A stretch of DNA of 64,000 bases from JAHBNG01 sp039028975 (GTDB lineage: Bacteria > Chloroflexota > Anaerolineae > Caldilineales > Caldilineaceae): positions 7,452 to 71,451 of the forward strand of contig JBCCHB010000080.1 in assembly GCA_039028975.1 (NCBI GenBank), written 5' to 3'. The position numbers and the translations under genes are program-made. This document shows positions 1 through 9,645 of the stretch, in pieces; the stretch's first letter is position 1; every line of letters starts with the position of its first letter. The notes beneath the pieces were generated by a model. That model saw only the letters and a list, made by a program, of their open reading frames with translations, did no database searches and was not told where the DNA came from.

Positions 1-1
1 C

Positions 2-40
2 TCACACGAGGCAATTCGGGAGCTTGGATTGGAGAAATAG
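2..40 (+). CDS. 3' end of a gene cut by the window edge
   Basis: The second frame reads SHEAIRELGLEK and then a TAG stop at 38-40, followed 18 bases later by a hairpin with a T-rich tail. The composition looks like a normal helical protein end, but 12 residues are too few to name a family. Weak support: the stop and terminator positions are the only evidence. Confidence 0.35.
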   Translation, partial: SHEAIRELGLEK

Positions 41-58
41 GTCGTACCCAGAAAGGAG

Positions 59-97
59 AAAAGTGCTTAAGAGAGATCCCAGGCACTTTTTCCTTTT
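59..97 (+). terminator. Rho-independent terminator, possibly bidirectional
   Basis: Stem AAAAGTGC (59-66) pairs with GCACTTTT (83-90), followed by a T-rich run to about 97. It would end the gene entering from the left. On the minus strand it also lies just past the stop of the DUF11 protein at 120, so it could serve both. Confidence 0.55.
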
Positions 98-119
98 CTA
101 ATTGTCCTTCATGAGATGG

Positions 120-3100
120 TTAACGTTGGACAACTGGCACAAAGATTTGATACTCGGCAACCAGACCGGACTTCTCAACATCTGGTTCCTCCATCGTTTC
201 CAATGCTGTTGGTATAACCGGCGTACGCTCTGTAGCGACAGTCGACGCACCTGATGGCGCAAAATTCACACCATCAATTGTGGCTTCATTGAAAATTGCT
301 TCCACTTCACTAGGGATAACGGAGTCCAACTGAACAGCGAACTGTACAGTGCGTGCACCTGATGCGGAAGCCAAGTCTCCTACATCGTAACGACATGCAG
401 TCCCAGCGGCCACTTCGCCTTCTTCACAGACCCATCCATCACTACTCTTGGTAGCAACAAAAGATGTATAGTCAGGCACAACCTCGATGATAAAGACATC
501 AAAGGCATCTCCAGGCCCCTCATTCTCATAGGTTAGCGTATAGTGAATGAAGTCATTGGGCTGGGCTACGTCAACATCATCCTGTTTGGTGATAGTGACC
601 TTAGCCTTCGGTACCTGAACCTCAGCGCTATCTTCATCCTGAACGGTTAACCCTACAGGCGGGACCCCGGAGACAGAAGCGATATTGATGGTTGTCTCTT
701 GGATATTGGGCATTTCGCAGTTATACATTACAATTTCACCAGCAGATAGGGTGCCCAAATCCCGGTTGCAGTCGGGTCCACGCTGATCTCGTACAGTGAC
801 GTTGGTCAGGGCCACGTCGCCCTCATTCTTGACTTGAATTTCAAAGACGGCTGTCTCGCCCAAACCGATCTGCTCATTCTGTGCAGTCTTGGCAATCTCG
901 ATAGCTGGATGGATGACATCTACTGCAGCATCGTCGCTGTCAATCAACTGGGTGTCAAGGACAGTACTGCCTACAACTCGGGCCACATTAACAAAGTCAC
1001 TCTGAATGTTGGGAGCTTCACAGAAGTATGTGCGCGCATCACCTGGACCCAAGTCACCCAACAAACGGTTGCAGTCGCCACTTAGCTCGTCCGTTACGGC
1101 TACTTCAAAGAGAGGCGTGTCGCCCTCATTCTTAATCACAATGGTAAAGTACGCCGTGCCATCGAGTCGGACCATTTGCGTATCGGGCAGCTTTTGAATG
1201 GAGAGCGACGGTGCAATGACATCCACATCTGCCTCGTCCTCATCAAAGACGAAGATCCCAACAGGTGGTTTCCCTGTAACTGTTGCGATATTTGTGAAGT
1301 CCTCTCTGGCTTGATTTAGCCGACATTTATACTCAACATATTCATTCGGCGCTAGTGAGCTGAAAGTGGCGTCACATGTCGGCACATGAGGATCGGTCAC
1401 CGTGATTTCACTTAATTCAATGTCCCCTGCATTCTTAACTCGAATAGTAAAGGTAACGGGTGTATTAACCAGAACGGTCTGAAGGTCGGGCGTTTTGCTG
1501 ATCACAATGGCTGGGTGAATAACTGTTACCGCCGCACTGGCATCGTCGTTCACTTGGGCACCACCAGGTAAGTCCCCCACTACGCTAGCGGTATTGGTGA
1601 AAGAGTGCTCTGTCTTGGGCATGGCACACGTGTGGTTATGGCCAAGACCCGGAGTGAGTGTGCCAATGACAATGTCGCACTGTGGCGTTAGCGGATCAGT
1701 AACTCTGACATTGGAAAGGGTTACGTTCCCAGTATTCATCACTTCAATGGTGAAGTAGGCTGCTGAACCAGCAACGACCATAGGCGTATCAGGGCTTTTG
1801 GTGATCCGAATGTGCCCCACCTTTACGGTGGCTGAGTCGTGGTCTTCTACCAACATACGTGCGGGAGAATAGCCACTTACTTGAGCAATGTTAATCAGAT
1901 CATCGGTCACATTCTCTAAGGTACAGCTATAGATGTGAATGGCGTCCACTGCCATATCACCGACAATTTGGTTACAGGCGGGTACAAGGGTGTCTGTAAT
2001 GGTGACATTGGTAAGCGGTGTATCGCCTATGTTGGTGACTGTAATGGTAAATTGGGCCGATGATCCACTGGGAATAGTTTGGAGATCAGGCGTCTTTTGT
2101 ATATCAATGGCTGGACCAAGCACAATAACCTGAGCTTCATCCTCATCTTGAACAGCAGTATTGATGGGTGATTTTCCAGTTGCCTGGGCAACGTTGGTAA
2201 AGCTTTCACTAGCCGCATCAAGCTGACACGAATAGGTCATGATCTCATTGATGGCCAAATCACCAATAGCGTAATCACAGGCTGGCGTTTGCTCATCTAG
2301 AACTGCCACGTCGGTTAGGGCCACATCGCCGCTATTTTGCACCATGATTGTGAAGAGGATAGGCTGCCCAACCTCCATCGATTGGGTATCAGGGGACTTT
2401 TGAATATTGATGGCTGGGTGAATGACAGACACGGCGGCTTCATCCGAGTGCTCAACTTTATCACCAACAGGTGGCTGGCCACTGACAAGGGCCACGTTGG
2501 TAAAGCTCCCCGTTGTCTCTCCCAACTGACAGTCGTAACCAAAGCTATCTTGTGGCCCCAACGTCCCGACGTTGATATCACAGGCGGGAACCAGTGCATC
2601 TATAACCATCACATTGGTCAGCGTCACGTCACCACTGTTCTTTACAGTAATCGTAAAGGTAATCGGATTACTGGCCAACACCATCTGAATGTCTGGCGTC
2701 TTCTCAATCGAAATAGCTGGACGAATAACGATGACTTCAGCTTGATCCGTGTCAGTAACAGGCAACCCTACAATGGGCTGACCAACAACGCTCGCCACGT
2801 TCGTCAATGATTCCTCAATTTCCGGTAAGGTACACTCATAGTGCTCAATATCGCCAGGCATCATGGTACCAAGTTCTCTATCGCAGGCGGGTGCCAGCGG
2901 ATCGGTAACGGTGACGTTATCCAGTTGAAGGGAGCCAGTATTTTCAACGCGAATGGTAAAGGGGACGTCGCTGCCGCTAACGACGGTCTGAATGTCAGGT
3001 GTCTTCTGAATGTCAATAGCCGGTGGAACCATCTCCCAAAAGGAAACAAACCCCTGAAGAACAGCACTAATACCATACGGATCTTCTTCCGTGACCTTGG

Positions 3101-4127
3101 ATTCTATCTGGAAACAGGCATAAGTATCGCCTGCCGGAACTGTGATAGAAGTTGTGTAGAGATCCCACTCAGGTCCAGGATTGTTATTGAACGGATCGTC
3201 GATAAATACCGAGCCTGGGGATGGGTTATCGGCATCGTCAGGAGTGATGCTACCTGTAGGCAGTACGCCGCTACCGGTCAGGGTCCAAAGGGAATTGCCC
3301 CGCATATCGTTATCAATACCACCTACAATCATACCAACTGTGAGGGCACGTTCTACGCTAGATGGTGTTAGCTCTTGGCAGTAGAGAGCTGAGTCAGGGC
3401 CAAGTTCTTCAGAGAGTTGAGTAAGGCGCAGCGAATCGAGTCCCCAATTCAGGTCGATCTTTTGGTAAGGGCAAGCCTCGTCTTCATAGACGACAAGCAA
3501 AGCCGCTCCATGATTTTCCTCGTTGCGACCATTGATGTTTAGCCCTGAAACGGTATACTCATTCAAGCCTGATTGGACAGTGGCCAAGCTGCTATCGTTG
3601 TAAAGATAGGTATGCCATGTCCGACTCCCATCTGGCTGGGCAAGGCTCTGATCTGCCGTTAACTCTACGGCACTGTACCCGTTAGCGGCTACATCGATTG
3701 TATCATCGCCTAGTTGAGGATTCATAGTGCTACGACCAGACCAAAACCAGTAAGCAGCCATAGGTGTCCCTGGGACATTTAGAGTAAAGTCATTCGTTAA
3801 TCCAGTCAGCGTTATGGCAACCACAAGGGTCTCTTCGTCAACTACAGGGATCCCTTCGTCAACCACAGGGGTCTCTTCATCAATGACAGGTGCCTCTTCG
3901 TTCAGACTGACACCACCCAAAGCTGTACAGTAGTTTCCATACAGTGGAGAACCCACAATAGGTGAAACAACATTGGATGAGTCCAAATGAAGGGAATCGG
4001 CAGCAGATGGAGCTGCAATAGATGAATTAATAGAACCCTGAGCATAAACGGTGCTCATGGGAAGAAGAAGGAGCCCCATTATGGCTAGGAGTACCCATAA
4101 AATAGAGCGGCGGATTTGATACATCAT
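120..4127 (-). CDS. Giant secreted DUF11-repeat surface protein
   Basis: A 1335-residue exported protein. The start is placed at the ATG at 4127 because AGGAGG lies 10 bases upstream (4138-4143); an in-frame ATG at 4157 has no ribosome site. A signal peptide (RRSILWVLLAIMGLLLLP) is followed by a short acidic stretch of PVVDEE units and an N-terminal region of about 370 residues. Then come eight repeats of about 100 residues, each opening like I-x-I-x-K-T/S-P-D and carrying a PACD cysteine and a later Y-x-C cysteine, so each repeat could hold a disulfide. A ninth DUF11-type unit (FIHYTLTYENEGPGDAF) lacks that pattern. The protein ends YQIFVPVVQR, a short motif shared with other secreted proteins here. 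DUF11 arrays are known in adhesins and cell-envelope proteins; adhesion or sheath building is inferred. Confidence 0.85.
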   Translation of the reverse strand: MMYQIRRSILWVLLAIMGLLLLPMSTVYAQGSINSSIAAPSAADSLHLDSSNVVSPIVGSPLYGNYCTALGGVSLNEEAPVIDEETPVVDEGIPVVDEETLVVAITLTGLTNDFTLNVPGTPMAAYWFWSGRSTMNPQLGDDTIDVAANGYSAVELTADQSLAQPDGSRTWHTYLYNDSSLATVQSGLNEYTVSGLNINGRNEENHGAALLVVYEDEACPYQKIDLNWGLDSLRLTQLSEELGPDSALYCQELTPSSVERALTVGMIVGGIDNDMRGNSLWTLTGSGVLPTGSITPDDADNPSPGSVFIDDPFNNNPGPEWDLYTTSITVPAGDTYACFQIESKVTEEDPYGISAVLQGFVSFWEMVPPAIDIQKTPDIQTVVSGSDVPFTIRVENTGSLQLDNVTVTDPLAPACDRELGTMMPGDIEHYECTLPEIEESLTNVASVVGQPIVGLPVTDTDQAEVIVIRPAISIEKTPDIQMVLASNPITFTITVKNSGDVTLTNVMVIDALVPACDINVGTLGPQDSFGYDCQLGETTGSFTNVALVSGQPPVGDKVEHSDEAAVSVIHPAINIQKSPDTQSMEVGQPILFTIMVQNSGDVALTDVAVLDEQTPACDYAIGDLAINEIMTYSCQLDAASESFTNVAQATGKSPINTAVQDEDEAQVIVLGPAIDIQKTPDLQTIPSGSSAQFTITVTNIGDTPLTNVTITDTLVPACNQIVGDMAVDAIHIYSCTLENVTDDLINIAQVSGYSPARMLVEDHDSATVKVGHIRITKSPDTPMVVAGSAAYFTIEVMNTGNVTLSNVRVTDPLTPQCDIVIGTLTPGLGHNHTCAMPKTEHSFTNTASVVGDLPGGAQVNDDASAAVTVIHPAIVISKTPDLQTVLVNTPVTFTIRVKNAGDIELSEITVTDPHVPTCDATFSSLAPNEYVEYKCRLNQAREDFTNIATVTGKPPVGIFVFDEDEADVDVIAPSLSIQKLPDTQMVRLDGTAYFTIVIKNEGDTPLFEVAVTDELSGDCNRLLGDLGPGDARTYFCEAPNIQSDFVNVARVVGSTVLDTQLIDSDDAAVDVIHPAIEIAKTAQNEQIGLGETAVFEIQVKNEGDVALTNVTVRDQRGPDCNRDLGTLSAGEIVMYNCEMPNIQETTINIASVSGVPPVGLTVQDEDSAEVQVPKAKVTITKQDDVDVAQPNDFIHYTLTYENEGPGDAFDVFIIEVVPDYTSFVATKSSDGWVCEEGEVAAGTACRYDVGDLASASGARTVQFAVQLDSVIPSEVEAIFNEATIDGVNFAPSGASTVATERTPVIPTALETMEEPDVEKSGLVAEYQIFVPVVQR

Positions 4128-4273
4128 GTACGTATAGCCTCCTGGTAGAAATACCAAAGTTCGAATCGCGTATTGTTGAAATTCAATACGCTAACTATAC
4201 GTTTAGTATACGTCTATTTAACTAAAGGTTGGCTTACAAGGAGCTGTTGTCTTGTTTACGAAAAGCTGTCAAT

Positions 4274-4363
4274 TAGTCTGCCAGAAAAGCCCTATCCCAA
4301 TTCGTGTCCAATTTACTCTGGAAAATTCCAAGACGGTAGGCAGAACTTTTCTGGCCATCTATA
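4274..4363 (+). repeat. Palindromic element, family C, copy 1
   Basis: The two arms are related: CCAGAAAAG near the left end and CTTTTCTGG near the right end. The outer CTGGCCATCTATA end is close to those of the copies at 22102-22193 and 63070-63163. It is about 90 bp, intergenic, with no coding capacity. Confidence 0.65.
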
Positions 4364-4596
4364 GGTGCCCTATAGACTTACTACAGATGATGAGCAGCGC
4401 GGGTGGACCATAAGGAAATGTTAAGGCAATAGAAGTTACGCACTTAAAACGCTGTTTCAAAGTAACTGTCATCCGGTCAACTGCGTAAGCCCTTAAAGCC
4501 AATTGAATTGGGCAACATTGGCTGCCAAGGCGAAAACAATAGTGGTTTTCTCGCTGCCAGCCGCTCCATTAAGGAGGCTGATTCTGCTATTCATGC

Positions 4597-4690
4597 TATA
4601 CTACCTACCCATTGTCAACGTGATGCATTTTCGACCGTCTTCCTAATTTGCTCACTTATGCTGCGGTCGATTTTCAAACGAAACTAAGTT
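4597..4690 (+). repeat. Palindromic element, family A, decayed copy
   Basis: It begins TATACT and ends with CTGCGGTCGATTTTCAAACG, which matches the conserved arms of the family A copies at 32750, 36933 and 48222. The left arm keeps only TTTTCGACCG. It ends about 45 bases before the alcohol dehydrogenase start. Confidence 0.5.
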
Positions 4691-4734
4691 GAAACGACTA
4701 ACGAAGGTTACAAGGATTACTCTGGAGGAAATCA

Positions 4735-5817
4735 ATGAAAGCTGCTATCTGCTATGAATTTGGGAAACCCCTTGTTGTCGAAGAAGTTACTTTGGAACCC
4801 CCTCGCTTTGGAGAGGTGAAAGTACGTACTGCAGCAGCAGCTATCTGCCACAGTGATGTGCATCTGATTCGAGGTGAATGGGCAGGTGAGCCTCCGGTGA
4901 TTGCTGGCCACGAAACGGCTGGCGTTGTGGCAGAAGTCGGAGATGGTGTGACCTTGGTGAAGCCTGGGGATCACGTGGTTATGTCGCTGTTGAGATCATG
5001 CGGACGTTGCTTCTACTGTACTCAAGGGGAAACCTTCTTGTGCGAAGCAGACTATGCGCTGGATTCGGAGCCGCGCTTTCGCAATAGCCAAGGAACACTC
5101 ATTAAGCATGGTATCCTCACCGCTGGCTTTGCAGAGTACACAGTTGTACACCAATCCCAACTCGTTCCCATTCCCAAGGAGATCCCCCTGGACAGTGCAT
5201 CCCTGTTGGCCTGTGGCGTGATCACTGGTTTGGGGGCTGTCGTCAATACGGCTGGTGTGGAACCGGGACGAAGCGTAGCAGTCATTGGCGTGGGGGGTGT
5301 AGGCCTCAATTCAATTCAAGGTGCTGCATTGTCTGGTGCCTATCCTGTGATAGCCATCGATCTGCTTGACAACAAGCTAGAAGCCTCTCGGGATTTCGGG
5401 GCGACTCATACCATCAACCCCAAGAGTACTGACGATGTAGCCGAAGCAGTTCAAGCTCTGACTGGTGGACGGGGTGCAGACTATGTTTTCGTTACGGTAG
5501 GAAGCACTGTTGCTGGTGAGCAAGCCCAAACTTTGATTCGGCGGGGTGGCACCGTTACCTTGGTCGGCATTCCCGAAATCGAAGCGTCTCTGCCGATCCC
5601 GCCTTTCCAAACAGTAACTCAAGAACGAAAGATTATCGGCAGCAGTATGGGGTCAACTCGGCTTAGCGTGGATATTCCTCGTCTCGTTCAGCTTTATCAG
5701 GATAAGCAACTTAAGTTGGATGAGTTGATCACCAATCGCTATCCGCTGGAAGAGATCAATGAGGCGATTGAGTCTATGGAGCGAGGAGAGGCCTTAAGAA
5801 ACGTAGTCATCTTTTAG
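4735..5817 (+). CDS. Zinc-dependent alcohol dehydrogenase (MDR family)
   Basis: A 360-residue medium-chain dehydrogenase that would oxidise an alcohol or reduce an aldehyde with NAD(H). Catalytic-zinc ligands are seen as C39 (ICHSD) and the G-H-E motif at 58-60. Structural-zinc cysteines are C89, C92, C95 and C103. The Rossmann motif is GVGGVGLN, and a later D (AIDLLDNK) follows the second strand as in NAD-preferring members. GGAGG at 4724-4728 sits 6 bases before the ATG. The four structural cysteines place it with class III-like / acyl-CoA-type zinc ADHs. The substrate cannot be told. It stands alone: the next gene faces it. Confidence 0.9.
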   Translation: MKAAICYEFGKPLVVEEVTLEPPRFGEVKVRTAAAAICHSDVHLIRGEWAGEPPVIAGHETAGVVAEVGDGVTLVKPGDHVVMSLLRSCGRCFYCTQGETFLCEADYALDSEPRFRNSQGTLIKHGILTAGFAEYTVVHQSQLVPIPKEIPLDSASLLACGVITGLGAVVNTAGVEPGRSVAVIGVGGVGLNSIQGAALSGAYPVIAIDLLDNKLEASRDFGATHTINPKSTDDVAEAVQALTGGRGADYVFVTVGSTVAGEQAQTLIRRGGTVTLVGIPEIEASLPIPPFQTVTQERKIIGSSMGSTRLSVDIPRLVQLYQDKQLKLDELITNRYPLEEINEAIESMERGEALRNVVIF

Positions 5818-5933
5818 CTTCCATCGTTTGAGCGGAGTTGGGCTGCCTATGCCGAGGATGAGTAGCACTCTTCAGTCGATTTGCTGTGGAATCCAAATCC
5901 ACATCGATTTGCCAAGATTCTACAGGCAGCACC

Positions 5934-7970
5934 TTAACGCAATACCCGCAAGTCCTCTTCCCGACGAGTAATGCGACGGGTATCTAGATCTTCGAGGAAG
6001 GCTTGGGCATACTTGCGGCTTGTTTGGAAGAGGTCTCGGGTTTGAGCTAGGGTAATTGCACCATTCTCCTCGATAAATCTACGGATTTTGTTCTCCATCT
6101 CCTCAGCATCTTGGGCGCGAAACAGTACATTGCCCCCCAATCGGACCATTTGTCCGCTTTCAATGAGGTACTCCAGCAGGTTCTGCTCATCACCTAAAAT
6201 ACGTAAGGAATCAGCCATTGTAGGAGGGGAGAAGGGATTCTGGGCAAACGCGTTAAGGACTTCATCTATCATGGCCTGCTGCTGGAGGTTTAAGCTGATC
6301 TCATATCCATGCCGCCAAATTGAGCTATCATTGGCCTGAAAAAGCTCTTCTTGCTCTGTGCGTTCAATGATGGCATTGAAGGTGCGCACGGGGAGTTGAG
6401 GTCTGTCGCGAAACATTGACGCAAGGCTTGCGAGAAGTCGACTTCTCAGCTCCTCACGAGCCATCCCGCGACGGAGAGGCTGCTCTTTATGAAACAGCTC
6501 GACCACCGATTGGAGTTGAGCTGTGAGAGATTGCCAGACAGGTATAGCCATAAAGAGTCGCTCGGTACCCATATCCAACTCGATTAAGGCAGACGCCTCT
6601 TGTAGTTCGGTTAGGGCCTCTCCACCGATCTCTAAATCCAAACCACTCTGAGTTAAGAGTTGCTCTCGGCTTAAAAAGGGGAATCGAGCAATGGTCTGGA
6701 GCAGAATCTCGTCCGGCGACCCTTGGGCCAATACTCGTAACCGCTCGATGACCGACTCATCAAAGCGCCGCCAACGCCTTTGGGGATGGGGATTCAGGAC
6801 AATTCCGCCGCCCAGGGTTGCGCTGGGAGACGGTTGCCGTAGAATGTAGCGGTCGCCAGACGTTAAAACACAGGGGCGTTCCAACCTCAACTGAAGCCAG
6901 CCCTCTTGCCCAGGCTCCAGCACCTCTGCCCCAAGGAGCCGGACCCGGGCTTTGGATTCGGTGGCCCCGCTAAAAAAGTCAACCTGCTGATTGTGGACCA
7001 AAGGCTTTTCGGCATCAGGCAGCAATCGGATGGCCACATCTGTCAGAACAGTGCTGCGTAGGGTACTTGGCCTGGCCACTACATTTCCCCGGCGTAGCTC
7101 GGTTGCCGCCACATTGCTTAGATTAATGGCTAAGCGACTACCTGGCTCCCCTTGCCAAATTTGCTTTTTGTGGGTTTGCAATCCCCTCACCCGGGCTTCT
7201 ATACCTTGGGGTAGAATTTCAACCGCATCTCCAACGGTAAAAGAGCCATCGCTGAGTGTCCCCGTAACGACGGTACCAAAGCCGCTCAGGGTAAAGATGC
7301 GATCGATCGGTAATCTGGGGCGTGCTCGATTCCGGCGCGGCTCCAAACGGGATAACGTCTGACCAATCATCTGTTGCAACTCATTCAACCCCTCACCCGT
7401 GGTTGCACTAACTCGCAGAATCGGCGCATCAGCCAACCGGGTGGTTTGAAGCAGTTCTACCACATCCAATTCGATTAGATCAAGCCAATCCGGCTCATCT
7501 GCAACCAAATCTACCTTCGTCAAAACCACAATACCGCTAGGGACACCTAGTAGATCCAGAATAGCTAAGTGTTCCCTGGTTTGGGGCATGACGCCTTCAT
7601 CAGCAGCAATGATAAGCATAGCGGCATCAATTCCACCGACGCCGGCCAACATATTTTTAATAAAGTCAATATGGCCAGGCACATCAACAATGCCAACAGA
7701 TTCATCGATGGTCTGTCTGGATGAATCTGGCGCTGTTGATAGCTTTTGGTTGCTTTTCTTGGCGGAAGCTCCCTTTTTGGGGGAATTTTGCCCTGCTGGG
7801 GAAGGAGGTATCTCTTGGGGAATCGGAATATCGATCCAGGCAAAGCCTAAATCAATGGTCATTCCTCGCTTTTTTTCCTCTTGGAGACGGTCCGGATTAA
7901 TGCCTGAAAGGGCCTGTACCAGAGTGGATTTCCCATGATCTACATGTCCTGCTGTGCCGATGACGCGCAT
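5934..7970 (-). CDS. selB: Selenocysteine-specific elongation factor SelB
   Basis: A 678-residue GTPase that delivers selenocysteyl-tRNA to UGA codons marked by a SECIS hairpin. G motifs are in order: GHVDHGKST (8-16), GMTIDLGFAW (36-45), DVPGH (96-100), TKVD, and SATTGEGL as the G5 region. Elongation-factor beta barrels follow, then the winged-helix SECIS-binding part ending in a typical R-K-Y-A-Q-A-F-L-E-D-L-D stretch. Residues about 51-90, between G2 and G3, are an extra Pro/Ser/Lys-rich segment where ordinary SelB proteins have only a short loop. The gene starts 6 bases after the stop of the coiled-coil gene, so the two are probably cotranscribed. No selA, selC or selD is in the window; their presence elsewhere is inferred. 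Confidence 0.93.
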   Translation of the reverse strand: MRVIGTAGHVDHGKSTLVQALSGINPDRLQEEKKRGMTIDLGFAWIDIPIPQEIPPSPAGQNSPKKGASAKKSNQKLSTAPDSSRQTIDESVGIVDVPGHIDFIKNMLAGVGGIDAAMLIIAADEGVMPQTREHLAILDLLGVPSGIVVLTKVDLVADEPDWLDLIELDVVELLQTTRLADAPILRVSATTGEGLNELQQMIGQTLSRLEPRRNRARPRLPIDRIFTLSGFGTVVTGTLSDGSFTVGDAVEILPQGIEARVRGLQTHKKQIWQGEPGSRLAINLSNVAATELRRGNVVARPSTLRSTVLTDVAIRLLPDAEKPLVHNQQVDFFSGATESKARVRLLGAEVLEPGQEGWLQLRLERPCVLTSGDRYILRQPSPSATLGGGIVLNPHPQRRWRRFDESVIERLRVLAQGSPDEILLQTIARFPFLSREQLLTQSGLDLEIGGEALTELQEASALIELDMGTERLFMAIPVWQSLTAQLQSVVELFHKEQPLRRGMAREELRSRLLASLASMFRDRPQLPVRTFNAIIERTEQEELFQANDSSIWRHGYEISLNLQQQAMIDEVLNAFAQNPFSPPTMADSLRILGDEQNLLEYLIESGQMVRLGGNVLFRAQDAEEMENKIRRFIEENGAITLAQTRDLFQTSRKYAQAFLEDLDTRRITRREEDLRVLR

Positions 7971-7976
7971 AAGGGC

Positions 7977-9296
7977 TTATCTTGAATTCCCATTTGTTGG
8001 TGTCTCGGGAACTTCACCAGTAATGACACCAGGAACTCGGCGTACACTGTTCTGGCTGGTAATCAGCTCCGTATTGCGACGTTGTCTTTCCCACAACTCC
8101 TCCATCTCTCTCAGGCTCTCGTCTCGGTCTCGTAGGGATCCTTGTAAACCCTCAAGCATGGATTGAGCGCTCTCCAAGTAGTAATGGGTATAGGTCTCCT
8201 GCATCTTCCATAGCTTTTCAATTAACGTTTCGTGGACTTTCAGATCATGATGTAAGGGAGGGAATTTTTCAACAATAGAGTCGTTGTATTTTTCTTGCTC
8301 GCTCCAAAGATGCTCTCGCCGCAGTTCATCTCGCCGACGCCGTTTATCGTACTCTTCACGGAATTCATCCATTTCACGGCGAATTCGTTCTTCAGCAAGG
8401 CGTTGAAGCTCCTGCACCTGGCTCTGTTCACGGAGAATCACATCTTTAAATTCTCGCATTTCCTGTACAGCGCGTCGACTACCTTCGATCTGCTGGGTAA
8501 AGCTTTGGATGCGTTCATAGGTCTGGCCAATAATGGTTTTCTGCTCATCGATGACTTCCTGCCAGCGGTTTATCGTCTGCTCTCGCTCAACCAAGGCAGA
8601 GCGAATTCTTTCCATAAACTTTTGCTGTTCATCCCGCAAAATCTCTACTTGGGGTGGAATCTTTTCCTGAGCAACTGTAATTTTGCGGATGCTTTCATCA
8701 AAGACGGCAACGCGCCCTGTATGGGCTTCAATTCGTTTGAATAGCTCAACCGTCTCTTGTTGAAGTTGGGCAATCCGTTTGGTGTCGCTGGTTCGCTGCT
8801 CGGCCAGGAATGGAATCTGCCGTGTGCGTTCTTCGATCTCCTTGGCCAAGCTACCGATTTGGGCGCGTACCCCCATAATTAGATCTGCCAGACGTTCATC
8901 CTCAACAGAGCGAGTTGTCAATGACTCTTCAAGCCGGGCGATTCGGGGTAGCTCTCGGCGGACTTCACTGATTTCCCGGGATAGGGTTTCGCGATCGCTG
9001 AGCCTAGCCCGTTCGAGTTCGCGTTGGATTTGCCCGCGATTTTCGTCCCCCTTATCAACCAGTGCAATCAGCTCCTGGCGCGTATTGTCAATGATATTTT
9101 CAATGTGTTCAAAGCGACCCAGGTGACTCTGTTGAGCTGCTAATCGCCCTTCCAATTCCTGGATTCGGCGGGCCTGCTCAATGATATCCGCTTCCTGGCT
9201 TTCTACACGCTGTTGAAGCCGGGCAATTTCAGAGCGATCTCTACGATGCTCTTCATCCAGCCAAGTAACCATTTGAGCAAGTTGTGCAATATCCAT
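7977..9296 (-). CDS. Long coiled-coil protein upstream of selB
   Basis: A 439-residue soluble protein that is almost entirely charged heptad sequence (for example QQRVESQEADIIEQARRIQE) with no signal peptide, membrane segment or recognised enzyme domain. The C-terminal 35 residues (SVRRVPGVITGEVPETP) are not helical. The length and pattern recall SMC-arm or structural filament proteins, but no hinge or Walker motif is present, so it is not an SMC. It is the first gene of a probable operon with selB. Whether it takes part in selenocysteine decoding or merely shares a promoter is unknown. Confidence 0.75.
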   Translation of the reverse strand: MDIAQLAQMVTWLDEEHRRDRSEIARLQQRVESQEADIIEQARRIQELEGRLAAQQSHLGRFEHIENIIDNTRQELIALVDKGDENRGQIQRELERARLSDRETLSREISEVRRELPRIARLEESLTTRSVEDERLADLIMGVRAQIGSLAKEIEERTRQIPFLAEQRTSDTKRIAQLQQETVELFKRIEAHTGRVAVFDESIRKITVAQEKIPPQVEILRDEQQKFMERIRSALVEREQTINRWQEVIDEQKTIIGQTYERIQSFTQQIEGSRRAVQEMREFKDVILREQSQVQELQRLAEERIRREMDEFREEYDKRRRRDELRREHLWSEQEKYNDSIVEKFPPLHHDLKVHETLIEKLWKMQETYTHYYLESAQSMLEGLQGSLRDRDESLREMEELWERQRRNTELITSQNSVRRVPGVITGEVPETPTNGNSR

Positions 9297-9448
9297 CAGC
9301 CCCCACTTTATGAAACTTCATTCAACATCCAAGGTCAATCCGCTCTGTTCTGCACCGTCCCCCATTATGCTAAAGCGAGTTTGCACTACAGAATGGCGTC
9401 AACTGATTATACCATCAGACGGGGCTGCATCCAAGCGAAATAAAAATC

Positions 9449-9530
9449 TGGGTGCCTTTGGGTTTCGGGGCGAGAATGTTAGCCAGTCGGGTGCGACGCA
9501 CTCTTGTACCCCCAAACTAAAACGCACCCA
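9449..9530. repeat. Imperfect inverted repeat, single copy in window
   Basis: The left arm TGGGTGCCTTTGGGTTTCGG pairs imperfectly with the reverse complement of CCCCAAACTAAAACGCACCC on the right. The centre carries its own small stem GTGC-GAC-GCAC. It directly abuts the family C element that follows. Confidence 0.5.
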
Positions 9531-9534
9531 AAAA

Positions 9535-9645
9535 TCTAGATGGCCAGAAAAACTTGCTCCCGTGAAGACAGGGATGTCTTCGCTTCTCAGAAAATCCAGA
9601 GTGGATGAGTCAAGAGTCGGGACAAGACTTTTCTAGCGAAGTATA
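9535..9645 (-). repeat. Palindromic element, family C, copy 2
   Basis: It starts TCTAGATGGCCAGAAAAA and ends GACTTTTCTAGCGAAGTATA. The right-hand 30 bases are the same as those at 48610-48639. It has a secondary hairpin in the centre (GAAGACAGGGATGTCTTC). Confidence 0.7.

Larger units (their letters stand above)
4128..4734. other. Intergenic region with two palindromic elements
   Basis: This divergent promoter region between the DUF11 protein and the alcohol dehydrogenase holds a family C palindrome (4274-4363) and a decayed family A copy (about 4597-4690). No convincing gene is seen. Confidence 0.6.

Noticed and set aside
2315..3371. Open frames on both other strands within the DUF11 gene
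   Set aside because: They overlap the repeat-coding gene, have no ribosome sites and repeat with its period.
5818..5933. Terminator between the ADH and selB genes
   Set aside because: Only a weak 6-bp stem (TGTGGA/TCCACA) without a T-run was found.
7977..9296. SMC or chromosome-partition ATPase
   Set aside because: No Walker A, Walker B or hinge sequence is present in the coiled-coil protein.
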